Assembly: GCF_022664455.2 (NCBI RefSeq)
Contig: NZ_JAKRKC020000002.1
Span: 682,001 to 746,000 of the forward strand
Direction: 5' to 3'
DNA: 64,000 nucleotides
DNA from: Actinomadura luzonensis
GTDB lineage: Bacteria > Actinomycetota > Actinomycetes > Streptosporangiales > Streptosporangiaceae
Every line of letters begins with the position of its first letter. Positions within the stretch are counted from its first letter, which is position 1. The notes beneath the pieces were generated by a model. That model was not told where the DNA came from and did not search any database. It saw nothing but the letters and a program-made list of their open reading frames with translations. The translations under genes and the position numbers were made by a program. Positions 33,379 through 41,579 of the stretch are shown here, piece by piece.

Positions 33379-34338
33379 ATGACACGGCAAGCGCCCACGC
33401 ACCTGGCCGGGGCACGACCCGAGGCCGGGACCGACCAGCGTCAAGGCACGTCCGCCCCGCCGCGGCGCGCGCGGGACGACCGCCGGGTGGCGTGGCTGTT
33501 CCTGCTGCCGGTGCTGGTGGGCTTCGTGGTCTTCTACGCCTACCCGACGATCCGGGGCGTCTGGTACTCCTTCACCGACTACAGCCTGCTCGACGAGCCG
33601 GCCTACGTCGGCGGCGACAACTACCGGCAGCTCGTCGGCGACGCGCAGTTCTGGAACGCGCTCAAGGTCACCGGCTACTACGTGGTCGTCAACATCGTCT
33701 CGCAGACCGTCGTCGCGCTCGGCCTGGCGGCGCTGATGCACCGGCTGACCCGCTCGGTCCTCCTGCGCGCGACGCTGCTGGTGCCGTGGCTGGTGCCGAA
33801 CGTGACGATCGGCCTGCTGTGGGCCTGGCTGCTGGACCCCGACCTCGGGTACGTCAACCACCTCATCGGCCTGACCGGGCTCGACACCACGTTGTCGTTC
33901 AACTCGCCGGACTGGGCGATGCCCCTGGTCGCGCTGGTCAACAGCTGGACCTTCACCGGCTACACCGCGCTGCTGCTCTACGCGGGGATGCTGCAGATCC
34001 CGCCGCACCTGTACGAGGGCGCGGCGATCGACGGCGCGGGCGAGTGGCGCATGTTCCGCTCGATCACGCTGCCGCTGCTGCGGCCGATCCTGGCGCTGGT
34101 GCTGGTGGTGTCGCTGATCGGCTCGTTCCAGATCTTCGACACCGTCGCGGTCGTGTACGGCGGCAAAGCGCCCATCCCGGAGACCCGGGTCATCTACTAC
34201 TACATCTTCCAGCGGGCGTTCACCTACTTCGACATGGGTTACGCCTCCGCCGTGGCGATGGTCCTCGTGGTCATTCTCGGCGTGCTGACGACCCTGCAGC
34301 TCCGGATGCTGCGCGCGTCGAGTTCGGACCTGGGTTAA
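33379..34338 (+). CDS. Carbohydrate ABC transporter permease, MalF-like (second locus)
   Basis: A 319-residue CUT1 permease with a polar 35-residue N-terminus and six helices. The coupling loop reads HLYEGAAIDGAGEWRMF followed by ITLPLLRP. It is followed after 6 bp by a MalG-like permease; unusually the binding protein is not upstream but 2.5 kb away under its own copy of the promoter. Probably imports an alpha-galactoside, judged from the GH36 gene. The ATG lies at the predicted transcription start and lacks a ribosome site. Confidence 0.92.
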   Translation: MTRQAPTHLAGARPEAGTDQRQGTSAPPRRARDDRRVAWLFLLPVLVGFVVFYAYPTIRGVWYSFTDYSLLDEPAYVGGDNYRQLVGDAQFWNALKVTGYYVVVNIVSQTVVALGLAALMHRLTRSVLLRATLLVPWLVPNVTIGLLWAWLLDPDLGYVNHLIGLTGLDTTLSFNSPDWAMPLVALVNSWTFTGYTALLLYAGMLQIPPHLYEGAAIDGAGEWRMFRSITLPLLRPILALVLVVSLIGSFQIFDTVAVVYGGKAPIPETRVIYYYIFQRAFTYFDMGYASAVAMVLVVILGVLTTLQLRMLRASSSDLG

Positions 34339-34344
34339 GGAGTC

Positions 34345-35232
34345 ATGCCGATGTTGTCCGGATCGAGGATCGGCAGGAGGGCCGCCTGGCTGGCCCTGAC
34401 CGTCGCGGTCGTGCTCACCGTCTTCCCCTTCTACTGGATGGTCCGCACGGCCCTCACCCCGGCCGCGGACCTCTGGACCGACGCCACCTCGTTATGGCCG
34501 CACCGCCCCACGCTGGTCAACTTCGCCCGGCTGCTGAACCTGGTCGGCCCCGAGGCGGCCAGGGCCGCCGGCGGGTCGGGCGCGCGGATCGACTTCCTGC
34601 TGTACACGCTGAACTCGGTGGTCTACAGCGGCCTGATCGCCGTCGTGCAGACCTTCTGCTGCGCCATGGCGGGCTACGCCTTCGCCCGGCTGCGCTTCCC
34701 CGGCCGGGACGTGGCCTTCGGCGTCATCATCGCCGCGCTGATGGTGCCGCCGATCTTCACGATCCTGCCCAACTTCGTGCTGGTCAAGCAGCTCGGCCTG
34801 CTGAACAGCCTGCCGGGCCTGGTGCTGCCCAGCCTCCTCATGACGCCGTTCGCGGTGTTCTTCCTGCGCCAGTTCTTCCTGTCCATCCCCAGGGACGTGG
34901 AGGAGGCCGCGACGCTGGAGGGCGTCGGCCGGTGGGGCATGTTCTGGCGGATCGTGCTGCCCATGAGCCGCGGCCCGCTGATCACCATCGGACTGACCAC
35001 GGTCGTGTGGAGCTGGAAGGACTACCTGTGGCCGCTGCTGACGGGCAAGGGCGAGGACAGCCGGGTGCTGACCGTCGGGCTCGGCGTGTTCCTCCAGCAG
35101 TCGCCGAACACGGCGCCGGACTGGACCGGGCTCATGGCCGGGTCGGTGCTGTCCATCATCCCGGTGCTCCTCCTGCTGATCTTCCTAGGCAGGCGGCTGG
35201 TGCAGTCGATGAACTTCTCCGGCATCAAGTGA
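34345..35232 (+). CDS. Carbohydrate ABC transporter permease, MalG-like (second locus)
   Basis: A 295-residue CUT1 permease, partner of the gene 6 bp upstream. TAAGGAG overlaps the previous stop and serves as ribosome site. The coupling loop is DVEEAATLEGVGRWGMF with IVLPMSRG. The long first periplasmic loop (residues about 35-75) is typical of lacG/malG-type subunits. A strong hairpin follows the stop. Confidence 0.92.
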   Translation: MPMLSGSRIGRRAAWLALTVAVVLTVFPFYWMVRTALTPAADLWTDATSLWPHRPTLVNFARLLNLVGPEAARAAGGSGARIDFLLYTLNSVVYSGLIAVVQTFCCAMAGYAFARLRFPGRDVAFGVIIAALMVPPIFTILPNFVLVKQLGLLNSLPGLVLPSLLMTPFAVFFLRQFFLSIPRDVEEAATLEGVGRWGMFWRIVLPMSRGPLITIGLTTVVWSWKDYLWPLLTGKGEDSRVLTVGLGVFLQQSPNTAPDWTGLMAGSVLSIIPVLLLLIFLGRRLVQSMNFSGIK

Positions 35233-35259
35233 GGGGGCGCGGCCCGGGGCCACGCCCCC
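35233..35259. terminator. Bidirectional terminator after the permease operon
   Basis: GGGGGCG and CGCCCCC enclose a second pairing GGCC/GGCC. The hairpin lies between the convergent permease and DUF4832 genes. Confidence 0.7.
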
Positions 35260-35265
35260 GCACCG

Positions 35266-36654
35266 CTAGATCCGGCCGAGGGTCAGCCAGCCGGGGACGG
35301 TCGCGTCCTGGCCGGCGGTGGCGAAGCGCAGCGGCACGCCGTTCGGCAGCGGGTTGACCGCCCGCAGGAGCAGGGTGTGCTCGCCCTGGGGCAGCCCGCC
35401 CGGCACGGTGGTGGCCAGCTCGACGGGCTCGCCCGGCAGGATGCCGGTCAGCTTCCAGGACGTCGTCCAGATGCGGGCGATGCGCCCGTCCCGGCCGGCC
35501 AGCGCCACCTGCACCGGCCAGTCGTAGGCGAACGGGGCGACGCCGTCGTCGGCGATCCGGACGGCCACGTCCAGGCCGCGCCGGGTGCGCTCGGCCCGGA
35601 CCGCGCTCACCCTGAGCTCGTAGCCGAGGGACCTGGCGGCCTTCAGCGCCTCCTCGTAGGCGGCGCCCGTGTAACCGGGGCTGAAGGCATGGTGGTTCAG
35701 CAGCCAGGTGGCGTGGGTCTGGGCGACGCTGCCCGCGAAGTCCTTGTCGCCGTCGCCGGGGCAGTCCATCGGGACGTCGAACAGACACCCCTGCAGCTCG
35801 GGCCGCAGCTCGCCGGCGACCGTGTCGGTCTTCCACTTGTCGGCCGTGCCGGCCTGCAGCATCAGGTCCATGAAGTGCCAGCCGGGGCCCGGCAGGGTGG
35901 AGTAGGCGAAGGAGTCGTCGTGGTAGCCCAGGTCGTGCGCCTTGTTGTCGGCGCCCGGGTAGCGGACCATGAGCCTGGTCCGGTCGAACGCCCTGTCGTA
36001 GGCGTCGAGCACCCTGCGCTGCCCGGCGGGGGAGGCGAACCAGTTCTCCGTCCCGGGGTCGCCGTTGTGCGGCCAGGTGTGCCACTCGCCCCAGAAGCCC
36101 AGCAGCCCGAGCTGCACGAAGCCCACCCGGGGGTCGCCGTCGTAGCGGCGGCCGAGCGCGGCGATGAACCGGTCGAGCGCGGCCGCGAGGTCCGGGTCGT
36201 CGTAGTCGGGCGACACGCTCGCGCCGTCGTTGCCGAAGTCGTCGTACGGGTGCGTCACCAGGCCCTGGTCGAGCAGGAACCGCGGGATGCCGCTGGGCTT
36301 GCCCGGATAGTCCAGGTAGAAGCGGAACGCCGCCTGGTGGCCGCGCGCCGCGATGGCGTCGAGCCGCTCCTCCAGCGCCCGCCAGTCGAAGCGGCGCGGG
36401 CCCGTCATCACCGCGTTGAGCGGCAGGTAGAACCACTCCATCGAGTGCGGGAACGTCGTGTAGGCGCCGGCGTAGGGGATGAACCCCTTCAGCGGGTTGG
36501 CGTCCGGGGCCTCCGCCGCCGCCAGCTCCCGCCAGCCGGGCTGACCGGTGGGGCCGGTCGCGGCCGAGCCGGGGGCGGGCAGCGCCGCGACGGCGGCGGC
36601 CAGGAGAGCGGCTGACGCCATCCGCGCGGGGCGGCCGGTCAGGAAGTGGGCCAT
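35266..36654 (-). CDS. Secreted DUF4832-type protein (glycosidase-like barrel)
   Basis: A 462-residue protein with a signal peptide (RMASAALLAAAVAALPAPGSA). The N-terminal barrel has NPLKGFIPYAGAYTTFPHSMEWFYLPL and the carboxylate-rich LGLLGFWGEWHTWPHN, as in DUF4874/DUF4832 proteins. The C-terminal DUF4832 part has a beta-sandwich tail ending VPGWLTLGRI. The conserved GEWH suggests a catalytic or binding acid, though the activity of the family is not established. GGAGGA precedes ATG 36654. It is divergent from the sugar-binding protein gene, so it probably belongs to the same substrate pathway. Confidence 0.75.
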   Translation of the reverse strand: MAHFLTGRPARMASAALLAAAVAALPAPGSAATGPTGQPGWRELAAAEAPDANPLKGFIPYAGAYTTFPHSMEWFYLPLNAVMTGPRRFDWRALEERLDAIAARGHQAAFRFYLDYPGKPSGIPRFLLDQGLVTHPYDDFGNDGASVSPDYDDPDLAAALDRFIAALGRRYDGDPRVGFVQLGLLGFWGEWHTWPHNGDPGTENWFASPAGQRRVLDAYDRAFDRTRLMVRYPGADNKAHDLGYHDDSFAYSTLPGPGWHFMDLMLQAGTADKWKTDTVAGELRPELQGCLFDVPMDCPGDGDKDFAGSVAQTHATWLLNHHAFSPGYTGAAYEEALKAARSLGYELRVSAVRAERTRRGLDVAVRIADDGVAPFAYDWPVQVALAGRDGRIARIWTTSWKLTGILPGEPVELATTVPGGLPQGEHTLLLRAVNPLPNGVPLRFATAGQDATVPGWLTLGRI

Positions 36655-36698
36655 CGCATCCTCCACGTGACGATCGCCAAGGCACTTATGAGCTGGCC

Positions 36699-36729
36699 TT
36701 GACAAATATTCGATGAGCCACATCATTAT
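36699..36729 (+). promoter_or_regulatory. Promoter of the sugar-binding protein gene (copy B)
   Basis: TTGACA at 36699, -10-like CATTAT at 36724-36729, within the same AT-rich 32-bp element as copy A. Both copies also share CACGGCAAG shortly downstream. The leader to the ATG at 36801 would be about 65 nt. Confidence 0.7.
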
Positions 36730-36800
36730 TCGAGAGAGCCAACCACGGCAAGAGGGAACTTCTGGGCCCTCGGTCCCGTCCCCCAGGAAGAGGCACCTCG

Positions 36801-38171
36801 ATGATCAACAGGAAGCGGATCGGAGCGGCGCTGCTCGGCGCGCTGCTGGCGGGCACCACGCTCACCGCGTGCGGCGGTTCCGGCAAGGACGAGCCCGGCG
36901 ACGGTGCGGCGGCCGGTCCGGTCACGCTCGACTACTGGTTGTGGGACGACAAGCAGTTGGCCTCCTACCAGGCCTGCGCCGACGCCTTCCACCAGGCGAA
37001 CCCGAACATCACCGTCAAGATCACCCAGACGGCCTGGGCGCAGTACTGGCAGAACCTGACCACGCAGCTCGCCGCCGGCGAGGCGCCGGACGTGTGGACC
37101 GACCAGGTGTCCTACTATCCGCAGTTCGTCTCCAGCAACCAGATCCTCGACATCCAGCCCTACGTGACCGCCGACAAGATCGACCTCGGCCAGTACCAGG
37201 AAGGGCTCGCCGACCTGTGGGTCAAGGACGGCAAGCGGTACGGCCTGCCCAAGGACTGGGACACCGAGGCGATCGTCTACAACAGCGAGATGCTCGGCAA
37301 GGCCGGCGTGCGGGCGTCCGAGCTGGCCGACCTCACCTGGAACCCCGCCGACGGCGGAACCTTCGAGCGGGTCATCGCCAAGCTCACCCGGGACGAGCAG
37401 GGCCGCGACGGCCTCGACCCCGCCTTCGACAAGGACCACGTCGCGGTCTACGGGTACCTGCCGGAGTGGAACGACGGCTCCCAGGGCCAGAACGGCTGGG
37501 GCGAGCTGGCCGCCGCCAACGGCTGGACCTACCTGGACAAGAACCCCTGGGGCACCCGGTTCAAGTACGACGACCCCAAGCTCGTCGAGACCATCGCCTG
37601 GTACAAGAAGCTCACCGACAAGGGCTACGCGCCCCGCTTCGACAAGCAGTCGACGCTCGGCATCGACGCCGTGATGAACTCCGGCAAGGCCGCCCTCACG
37701 ATCGCCGGCTCCTGGACCATCAACACCTACCTCGGTGACGACGCCAAGCAGAAGTTCGCGCTCGCGCCGCTGCCCGTCGGCCCGGCCGGCGCCCGCAAGA
37801 GCGCCATCAACGGCCTGTCGGACGCCATCTGGGCGGGCACCGAGAACAAGGACGCCGCCTGGAAGTGGGTGAAGTACCTCGGCTCCACCGCCTGCCAGGA
37901 CGTGGTCGGCGGCAACGCCGCGGTGTTCCCCGCGATCAAGACCTCGACGGAGAAGGCCCTCGCCGCCCACCAGGCCAAGGGCCGCGACGTGCAGGTGTAC
38001 GTGGACTACACCAAGACCCCCGGCGGCACCTTCCTGCTGCCGATCACCGAACACGGCACCGAGGTCAGCCAGATCGTCCAGGACGCCATCCAGGCGGTCA
38101 GCCTCGGCCGGCTGGAGCCCGCCGAGGCCCTGCAGAAGGCCAACCAGCAGGTCAACGCCCTGTTCGCCTGA
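36801..38171 (+). CDS. Sugar-binding lipoprotein of the second ABC transporter
   Basis: A 456-residue family-1 solute-binding protein with lipobox LTAC (lipidated Cys24). DYWLWDDKQLASYQACADAFH and ITIAGSWTINTYLGDD are typical. GGAAGAGG precedes the ATG. It is separated from its permeases by the DUF4832 gene but shares their promoter element, so coordinated expression is likely. The GH36 gene follows after an intercistronic hairpin. Confidence 0.92.
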   Translation: MINRKRIGAALLGALLAGTTLTACGGSGKDEPGDGAAAGPVTLDYWLWDDKQLASYQACADAFHQANPNITVKITQTAWAQYWQNLTTQLAAGEAPDVWTDQVSYYPQFVSSNQILDIQPYVTADKIDLGQYQEGLADLWVKDGKRYGLPKDWDTEAIVYNSEMLGKAGVRASELADLTWNPADGGTFERVIAKLTRDEQGRDGLDPAFDKDHVAVYGYLPEWNDGSQGQNGWGELAAANGWTYLDKNPWGTRFKYDDPKLVETIAWYKKLTDKGYAPRFDKQSTLGIDAVMNSGKAALTIAGSWTINTYLGDDAKQKFALAPLPVGPAGARKSAINGLSDAIWAGTENKDAAWKWVKYLGSTACQDVVGGNAAVFPAIKTSTEKALAAHQAKGRDVQVYVDYTKTPGGTFLLPITEHGTEVSQIVQDAIQAVSLGRLEPAEALQKANQQVNALFA

Positions 38172-38189
38172 CCGTTCCGACTGCCCCGT

Positions 38190-38219
38190 CCGGCGGGAGC
38201 CGCGCGAGCCTCCCGCCGG
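38190..38219 (+). terminator. Intercistronic hairpin between binding protein and GH36 genes
   Basis: CCGGCGGGAG pairs with CTCCCGCCGG over a 10-nt loop. Placed right after the binding-protein gene, it could give partial termination or protect the upstream mRNA, raising binding protein above the enzyme, as in other sugar operons. Confidence 0.55.
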
Positions 38220-38246
38220 GCGGTCACCGCTGCCCGAAGGAGAACC

Positions 38247-39740
38247 ATGCCCCTGCTCGTCGGCCTGGCCGGCCGTGAATTCGCGGTCGAGCTCACCGGT
38301 TCCGAGCCCCCCACGCCCGTCGCCGGCGGCCTCGTCCTGCCGCCCGGCCGGGTCGCGATCCTGCACGGCCTCGACGACGCCCTGTTCTACCGGCACGGCC
38401 AGAACTCCTGGAGCCCGTGCGGCTGGCGCCGGCTCAGCGAGCCCCCGCTGCGGATCGCCGACCCGCAGCGGCGCCTGACCGCCGACGACACGGTCTGGGA
38501 CGACCCGGCCCGCCACCACTCCTCGGCCGTGGCCGCGCTGCAGGGCGCCGACGGGCGGGTGCTGCTGCTGGGCTCCCTCGGGCTGGGCGTGCCCCGCCTG
38601 GCCGCCGACCGCGACACGCTGGCCGGCTGGTGCGAGGAGGACGGGGCCCCCTGGTTCCTCGCCTACGGCGAGGAGGAGGAGGTCTTCGCCCGCTACGCCG
38701 GCCAGCTCGCCGGGCGCCTGGGCAGCAGCGGCAGGCGGGCGGGCAACGTGTGGTGCACCTGGTACGCCTACTACGAGGGCATCACCGAGCAGGTGCTGCA
38801 CAAGGACATCGCCGCGCTGGCCGGCCTGCCGTTCGACGTGGCCCAGATCGACGACGGCTGGGAGGCGGCGGTCGGCGACTGGGAGCCCAACGACAAGTTC
38901 CCCTCCGGCATGCGGGACCTGACCGAGCGGATCAACGCCGCCGGGATGCGGGCCGGCCTGTGGCTGGCGCCGTTCATCGTGCTGCCCACGTCGGCGACGG
39001 CCCGCGAGCACCCCGAGTGGCTGCTGCGCGACGCCGCCGGGCGGCCGGTCGTGGCCGGGCACAACTGGGGCACCCACTACTGGGCGCTGGACCTCACCCA
39101 CCCCGGCGTGCGGGAGCATCTCACCCGGATGATCCACCGGGTCGTGCACGAGTGGGGCTTCGGCTACCTCAAGCTCGACTTCGTCAACGCGGGCGCCGTC
39201 CCCGGCGTCCGGCACTCCGGGGCGCCGCGCGAGCAGGCCTACCGGGACGCGTTCGCCCTGATCCGCGAGGTCGCCGGCCCGGAGGTCTACCTGCTCGGCA
39301 GCGGCGCCCTGCTGCTGCCCTCGCTGGGGCTGGCCGACGGGCTGCGCAGCGGCCCGGACGTCGCCCCGCTGTGGACGAACTACGCCAGCGACGACCCCTC
39401 CGACGCGATGGCCTACAACGCGATGGTGAACACGCTGCACCGGCTGTGGCAGTCGCCGCTGGCAGAGGTGGACCCGGACGTCGTGTACTTCCGCAGCCGG
39501 CTCAACCTGCTCACCGAGACCCAGATGGGCCTGCTGCAGGACCTGGCCGCGATCTGCGGCTTCAAGGCCGTCTCCGACCCGCCGTCGTGGCTGCACCCGG
39601 ACGAGCTGGACCGGCTCGCCGCCTACCTCGCCGAGCGGCCGGACATCGTCAGGACGGGCCGGTACAGTTTCGCCATCGACGGCCGCGCCGTCGATTTCGG
39701 CGCGGCGCTGAACCGGGGGCAGCAGTATCCGATCTCGTGA
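38247..39740 (+). CDS. GH36 alpha-galactosidase
   Basis: A 497-residue cytoplasmic enzyme (no signal peptide), shorter than many GH36 members. The nucleophile is D311 in GYLKLDFVNAG and the acid/base D371 in GLRSGPDVAPLW. WCTWYAYYEGIT, QIDDGWE and the GLWLAPF segment support the family. It should hydrolyse alpha-galactosides such as melibiose or raffinose taken up by the adjacent transporter, although GH36 also includes alpha-N-acetylgalactosaminidases. GAAGGAGAA precedes the ATG. It lies in a probable operon with the binding protein and is followed by a ROK regulator. Confidence 0.88.
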   Translation: MPLLVGLAGREFAVELTGSEPPTPVAGGLVLPPGRVAILHGLDDALFYRHGQNSWSPCGWRRLSEPPLRIADPQRRLTADDTVWDDPARHHSSAVAALQGADGRVLLLGSLGLGVPRLAADRDTLAGWCEEDGAPWFLAYGEEEEVFARYAGQLAGRLGSSGRRAGNVWCTWYAYYEGITEQVLHKDIAALAGLPFDVAQIDDGWEAAVGDWEPNDKFPSGMRDLTERINAAGMRAGLWLAPFIVLPTSATAREHPEWLLRDAAGRPVVAGHNWGTHYWALDLTHPGVREHLTRMIHRVVHEWGFGYLKLDFVNAGAVPGVRHSGAPREQAYRDAFALIREVAGPEVYLLGSGALLLPSLGLADGLRSGPDVAPLWTNYASDDPSDAMAYNAMVNTLHRLWQSPLAEVDPDVVYFRSRLNLLTETQMGLLQDLAAICGFKAVSDPPSWLHPDELDRLAAYLAERPDIVRTGRYSFAIDGRAVDFGAALNRGQQYPIS

Positions 39741-39751
39741 CAGGCGGATAG

Positions 39752-39776
39752 AATTTCGCTACAACGCAGCATAATT
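39752..39776. promoter_or_regulatory. Inverted repeat upstream of the ROK regulator
   Basis: AATT-TC-GCT, 7 bp, AGC-AT-AATT: a 25-bp interrupted palindrome in an AT-rich patch ending 20 bp before the start. The position suits an autoregulatory operator. Confidence 0.45.
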
Positions 39777-39796
39777 GGGGGGTAGGAGTGCCCGAG

Positions 39797-40945
39797 ATGG
39801 CGGGAGCGGACGTCAGCAGGCTCCGTGAGCTCAACTCGCTCAGCATCGTCCGGGCGATGCGGGGCCAGCCGCCCGCCACCGTCACCGAGCTGGCCGCCCG
39901 CACCGGCCTGTCCAGGCCGGGTACCGACGTCGTGGTCCGCGGGCTGGTGCACGACGGTTGGGTGCAGGTCGTCGAGCCCGACGGCAGCAGCGTCGGCCGG
40001 CCCGCCCGCCGCTACCGCTTCAACGCCGGCGCCGGGCACGTGCTCGGCGTCGACGTCGGCGTCCACAAGATCCTCGTCCTGCTCGCCGACCTCGAAGGGC
40101 AGGTGCTGCGCAGCCACCGGCTGCCGGTCGAGCCCGACGCCGACCCGGCCGCGCGCCTGGAGGCCGTCGACGCGGCCATCACCCAGTGCCTGGCCGACGC
40201 GGGCATGCGGCCCGACCGGATCTGGGCGGTCACGGTCGGCGTGACCGGCCCGGTCGACACCACGGGCCGCACCACGCTGTTCACGCCGCTGCCCGGCTGG
40301 GCTGACGTCTCGCCCGCCGAGCACCTGTCGGCCCGCTTCGGCTGCCCGATCCTGGTCGAGAACGACTGCAAGCTCGCCGCCGTCGCCGAGCGCTGGAAGG
40401 GCGCCGCGCAGGACGCCGACGACATCGTCTACCTGCTGGCGGGCATGCGCGTCGGCGCCGGCCTCATCCTCGACGGCACGCTGCGCCGCGGGTACGGGGG
40501 AGCGGCCGGCGAGATCGGCGCGCTCAAGGCGGTCCGCTGGCTGTCGGCCCCCTCCCGCTTCGAGAACTGCCCGGGCGTGCCCGACGACATCCACCCCAAC
40601 GACAAGGCCGCCTGGGTCTTCGAGCGCGCCCGCGAGGGCGACCGGCACGCCCGCGCCGCGCTGCGCCGCTACGTCAAGGACCTGGCCGTGGGCGCGGCGG
40701 CGCTCGTGCTGACCCTCGACCCGCAGGTCGTCGTCCTCGGCGGCGGCTACTCCCGCTCGGCCGACCTGCTCATCGACCCGCTGGAGCAGGAGCTGCGCCG
40801 GCTGTGCCTGCGCGTGCCCGAGATCCGCGCCTCCGACCTCGGCGCCGACAGCGTCGCCCTCGGCGCGCTGCGCGTGGCCCTGGACCAGGTGGACGCGCGG
40901 CTGTTCACCGACGGGATGCCCGCCCCGCTCACCGTTCAGGCCTGA
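39797..40945 (+). CDS. ROK-family transcriptional regulator without the zinc motif
   Basis: A 382-residue ROK protein. A winged helix (VTELAARTGLSRPGTDVVV) precedes the kinase-like domain (LGVDVGVHKILVLLADLEG, VTGPVDTTGR, ENDCKLAAVAE, YGGAAGEIGALK). The usual ROK CxCGxxGCxE zinc site is replaced by FENCPGVPDDIHP, so metal is probably not bound. It is most likely a repressor sensing a sugar of the upstream GH36/transporter locus. ATG 39797 has AGGAG 8 bp upstream; an in-frame GTG at 39788 is the alternative and adds three residues. Confidence 0.88.
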   Translation: MAGADVSRLRELNSLSIVRAMRGQPPATVTELAARTGLSRPGTDVVVRGLVHDGWVQVVEPDGSSVGRPARRYRFNAGAGHVLGVDVGVHKILVLLADLEGQVLRSHRLPVEPDADPAARLEAVDAAITQCLADAGMRPDRIWAVTVGVTGPVDTTGRTTLFTPLPGWADVSPAEHLSARFGCPILVENDCKLAAVAERWKGAAQDADDIVYLLAGMRVGAGLILDGTLRRGYGGAAGEIGALKAVRWLSAPSRFENCPGVPDDIHPNDKAAWVFERAREGDRHARAALRRYVKDLAVGAAALVLTLDPQVVVLGGGYSRSADLLIDPLEQELRRLCLRVPEIRASDLGADSVALGALRVALDQVDARLFTDGMPAPLTVQA

Positions 40946-40984
40946 CCCGCGACCGCACCCGGGCGGCTTCACTAAGCTGCGGCC

Positions 40985-41572
40985 ATGGCACGGATCCTGC
41001 TCCTGCACTCGATGTACGGGCTGCGCCCCGCCGTCCACCAGGCCGCCGAGCGGTTCCGCGCGGCCGGGCACGAGGTGCACGTCCCCGACCTGTACGACGG
41101 CCGCGTGGTCGCCGACGCCGAGGAGGCCATCGCGATCAAGGAGGAGATCGGCCGCGACGAGCTGCTGAAGCGCGCCGTGGCCGCCGCCGCGCCGCTCTCC
41201 GTCGCCGGCGGCGCGGAGGAGGGCCTGGTGTACGCGGGCTTCTCGCTCGGCGCGGCCATCGCGCAGAACCTCGCGCTCGGTGACGAGCGCTCCCGGGGCC
41301 TGCTGCTGATGCACGGCACCTCCGACCTGCCCGACGGCGTCTCCGCCGACGACCTGCCGGTGCAGCTGCACGTGGCCGACCCCGACACCGCCGAGCCCGC
41401 CGACTGGCTCAACGCCTGGTACATCCGCATGCGGCGGGCCCGCGCCGACGTCGAGGTGTTCCGCTATCCCGGCGCCGGCCACCTGTTCACCGACCCCGAG
41501 CTGCCGGACTACGACGAGCGGGCCGCCGAGCGGGCCTGGGCGGTCGCCCTCGGCTTCGTCGCCGGGCTGTGA
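40985..41572 (+). CDS. Dienelactone hydrolase family protein
   Basis: A 195-residue alpha/beta hydrolase. It begins RILLLHSMYGLRPAVHQAAE, with a HEVHVPDLYDG segment, the nucleophile elbow GFSLGAA, an Asp in HVADPDT and His in GHLFTDP. Classical dienelactone hydrolases have Cys at the nucleophile; here it is Ser, as in the broader esterase group. It lies 39 bp after the ROK gene and may be co-transcribed, but no link to sugar use is evident. Substrate unknown. Confidence 0.85.
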   Translation: MARILLLHSMYGLRPAVHQAAERFRAAGHEVHVPDLYDGRVVADAEEAIAIKEEIGRDELLKRAVAAAAPLSVAGGAEEGLVYAGFSLGAAIAQNLALGDERSRGLLLMHGTSDLPDGVSADDLPVQLHVADPDTAEPADWLNAWYIRMRRARADVEVFRYPGAGHLFTDPELPDYDERAAERAWAVALGFVAGL

Positions 41573-41579
41573 GCGCCGG

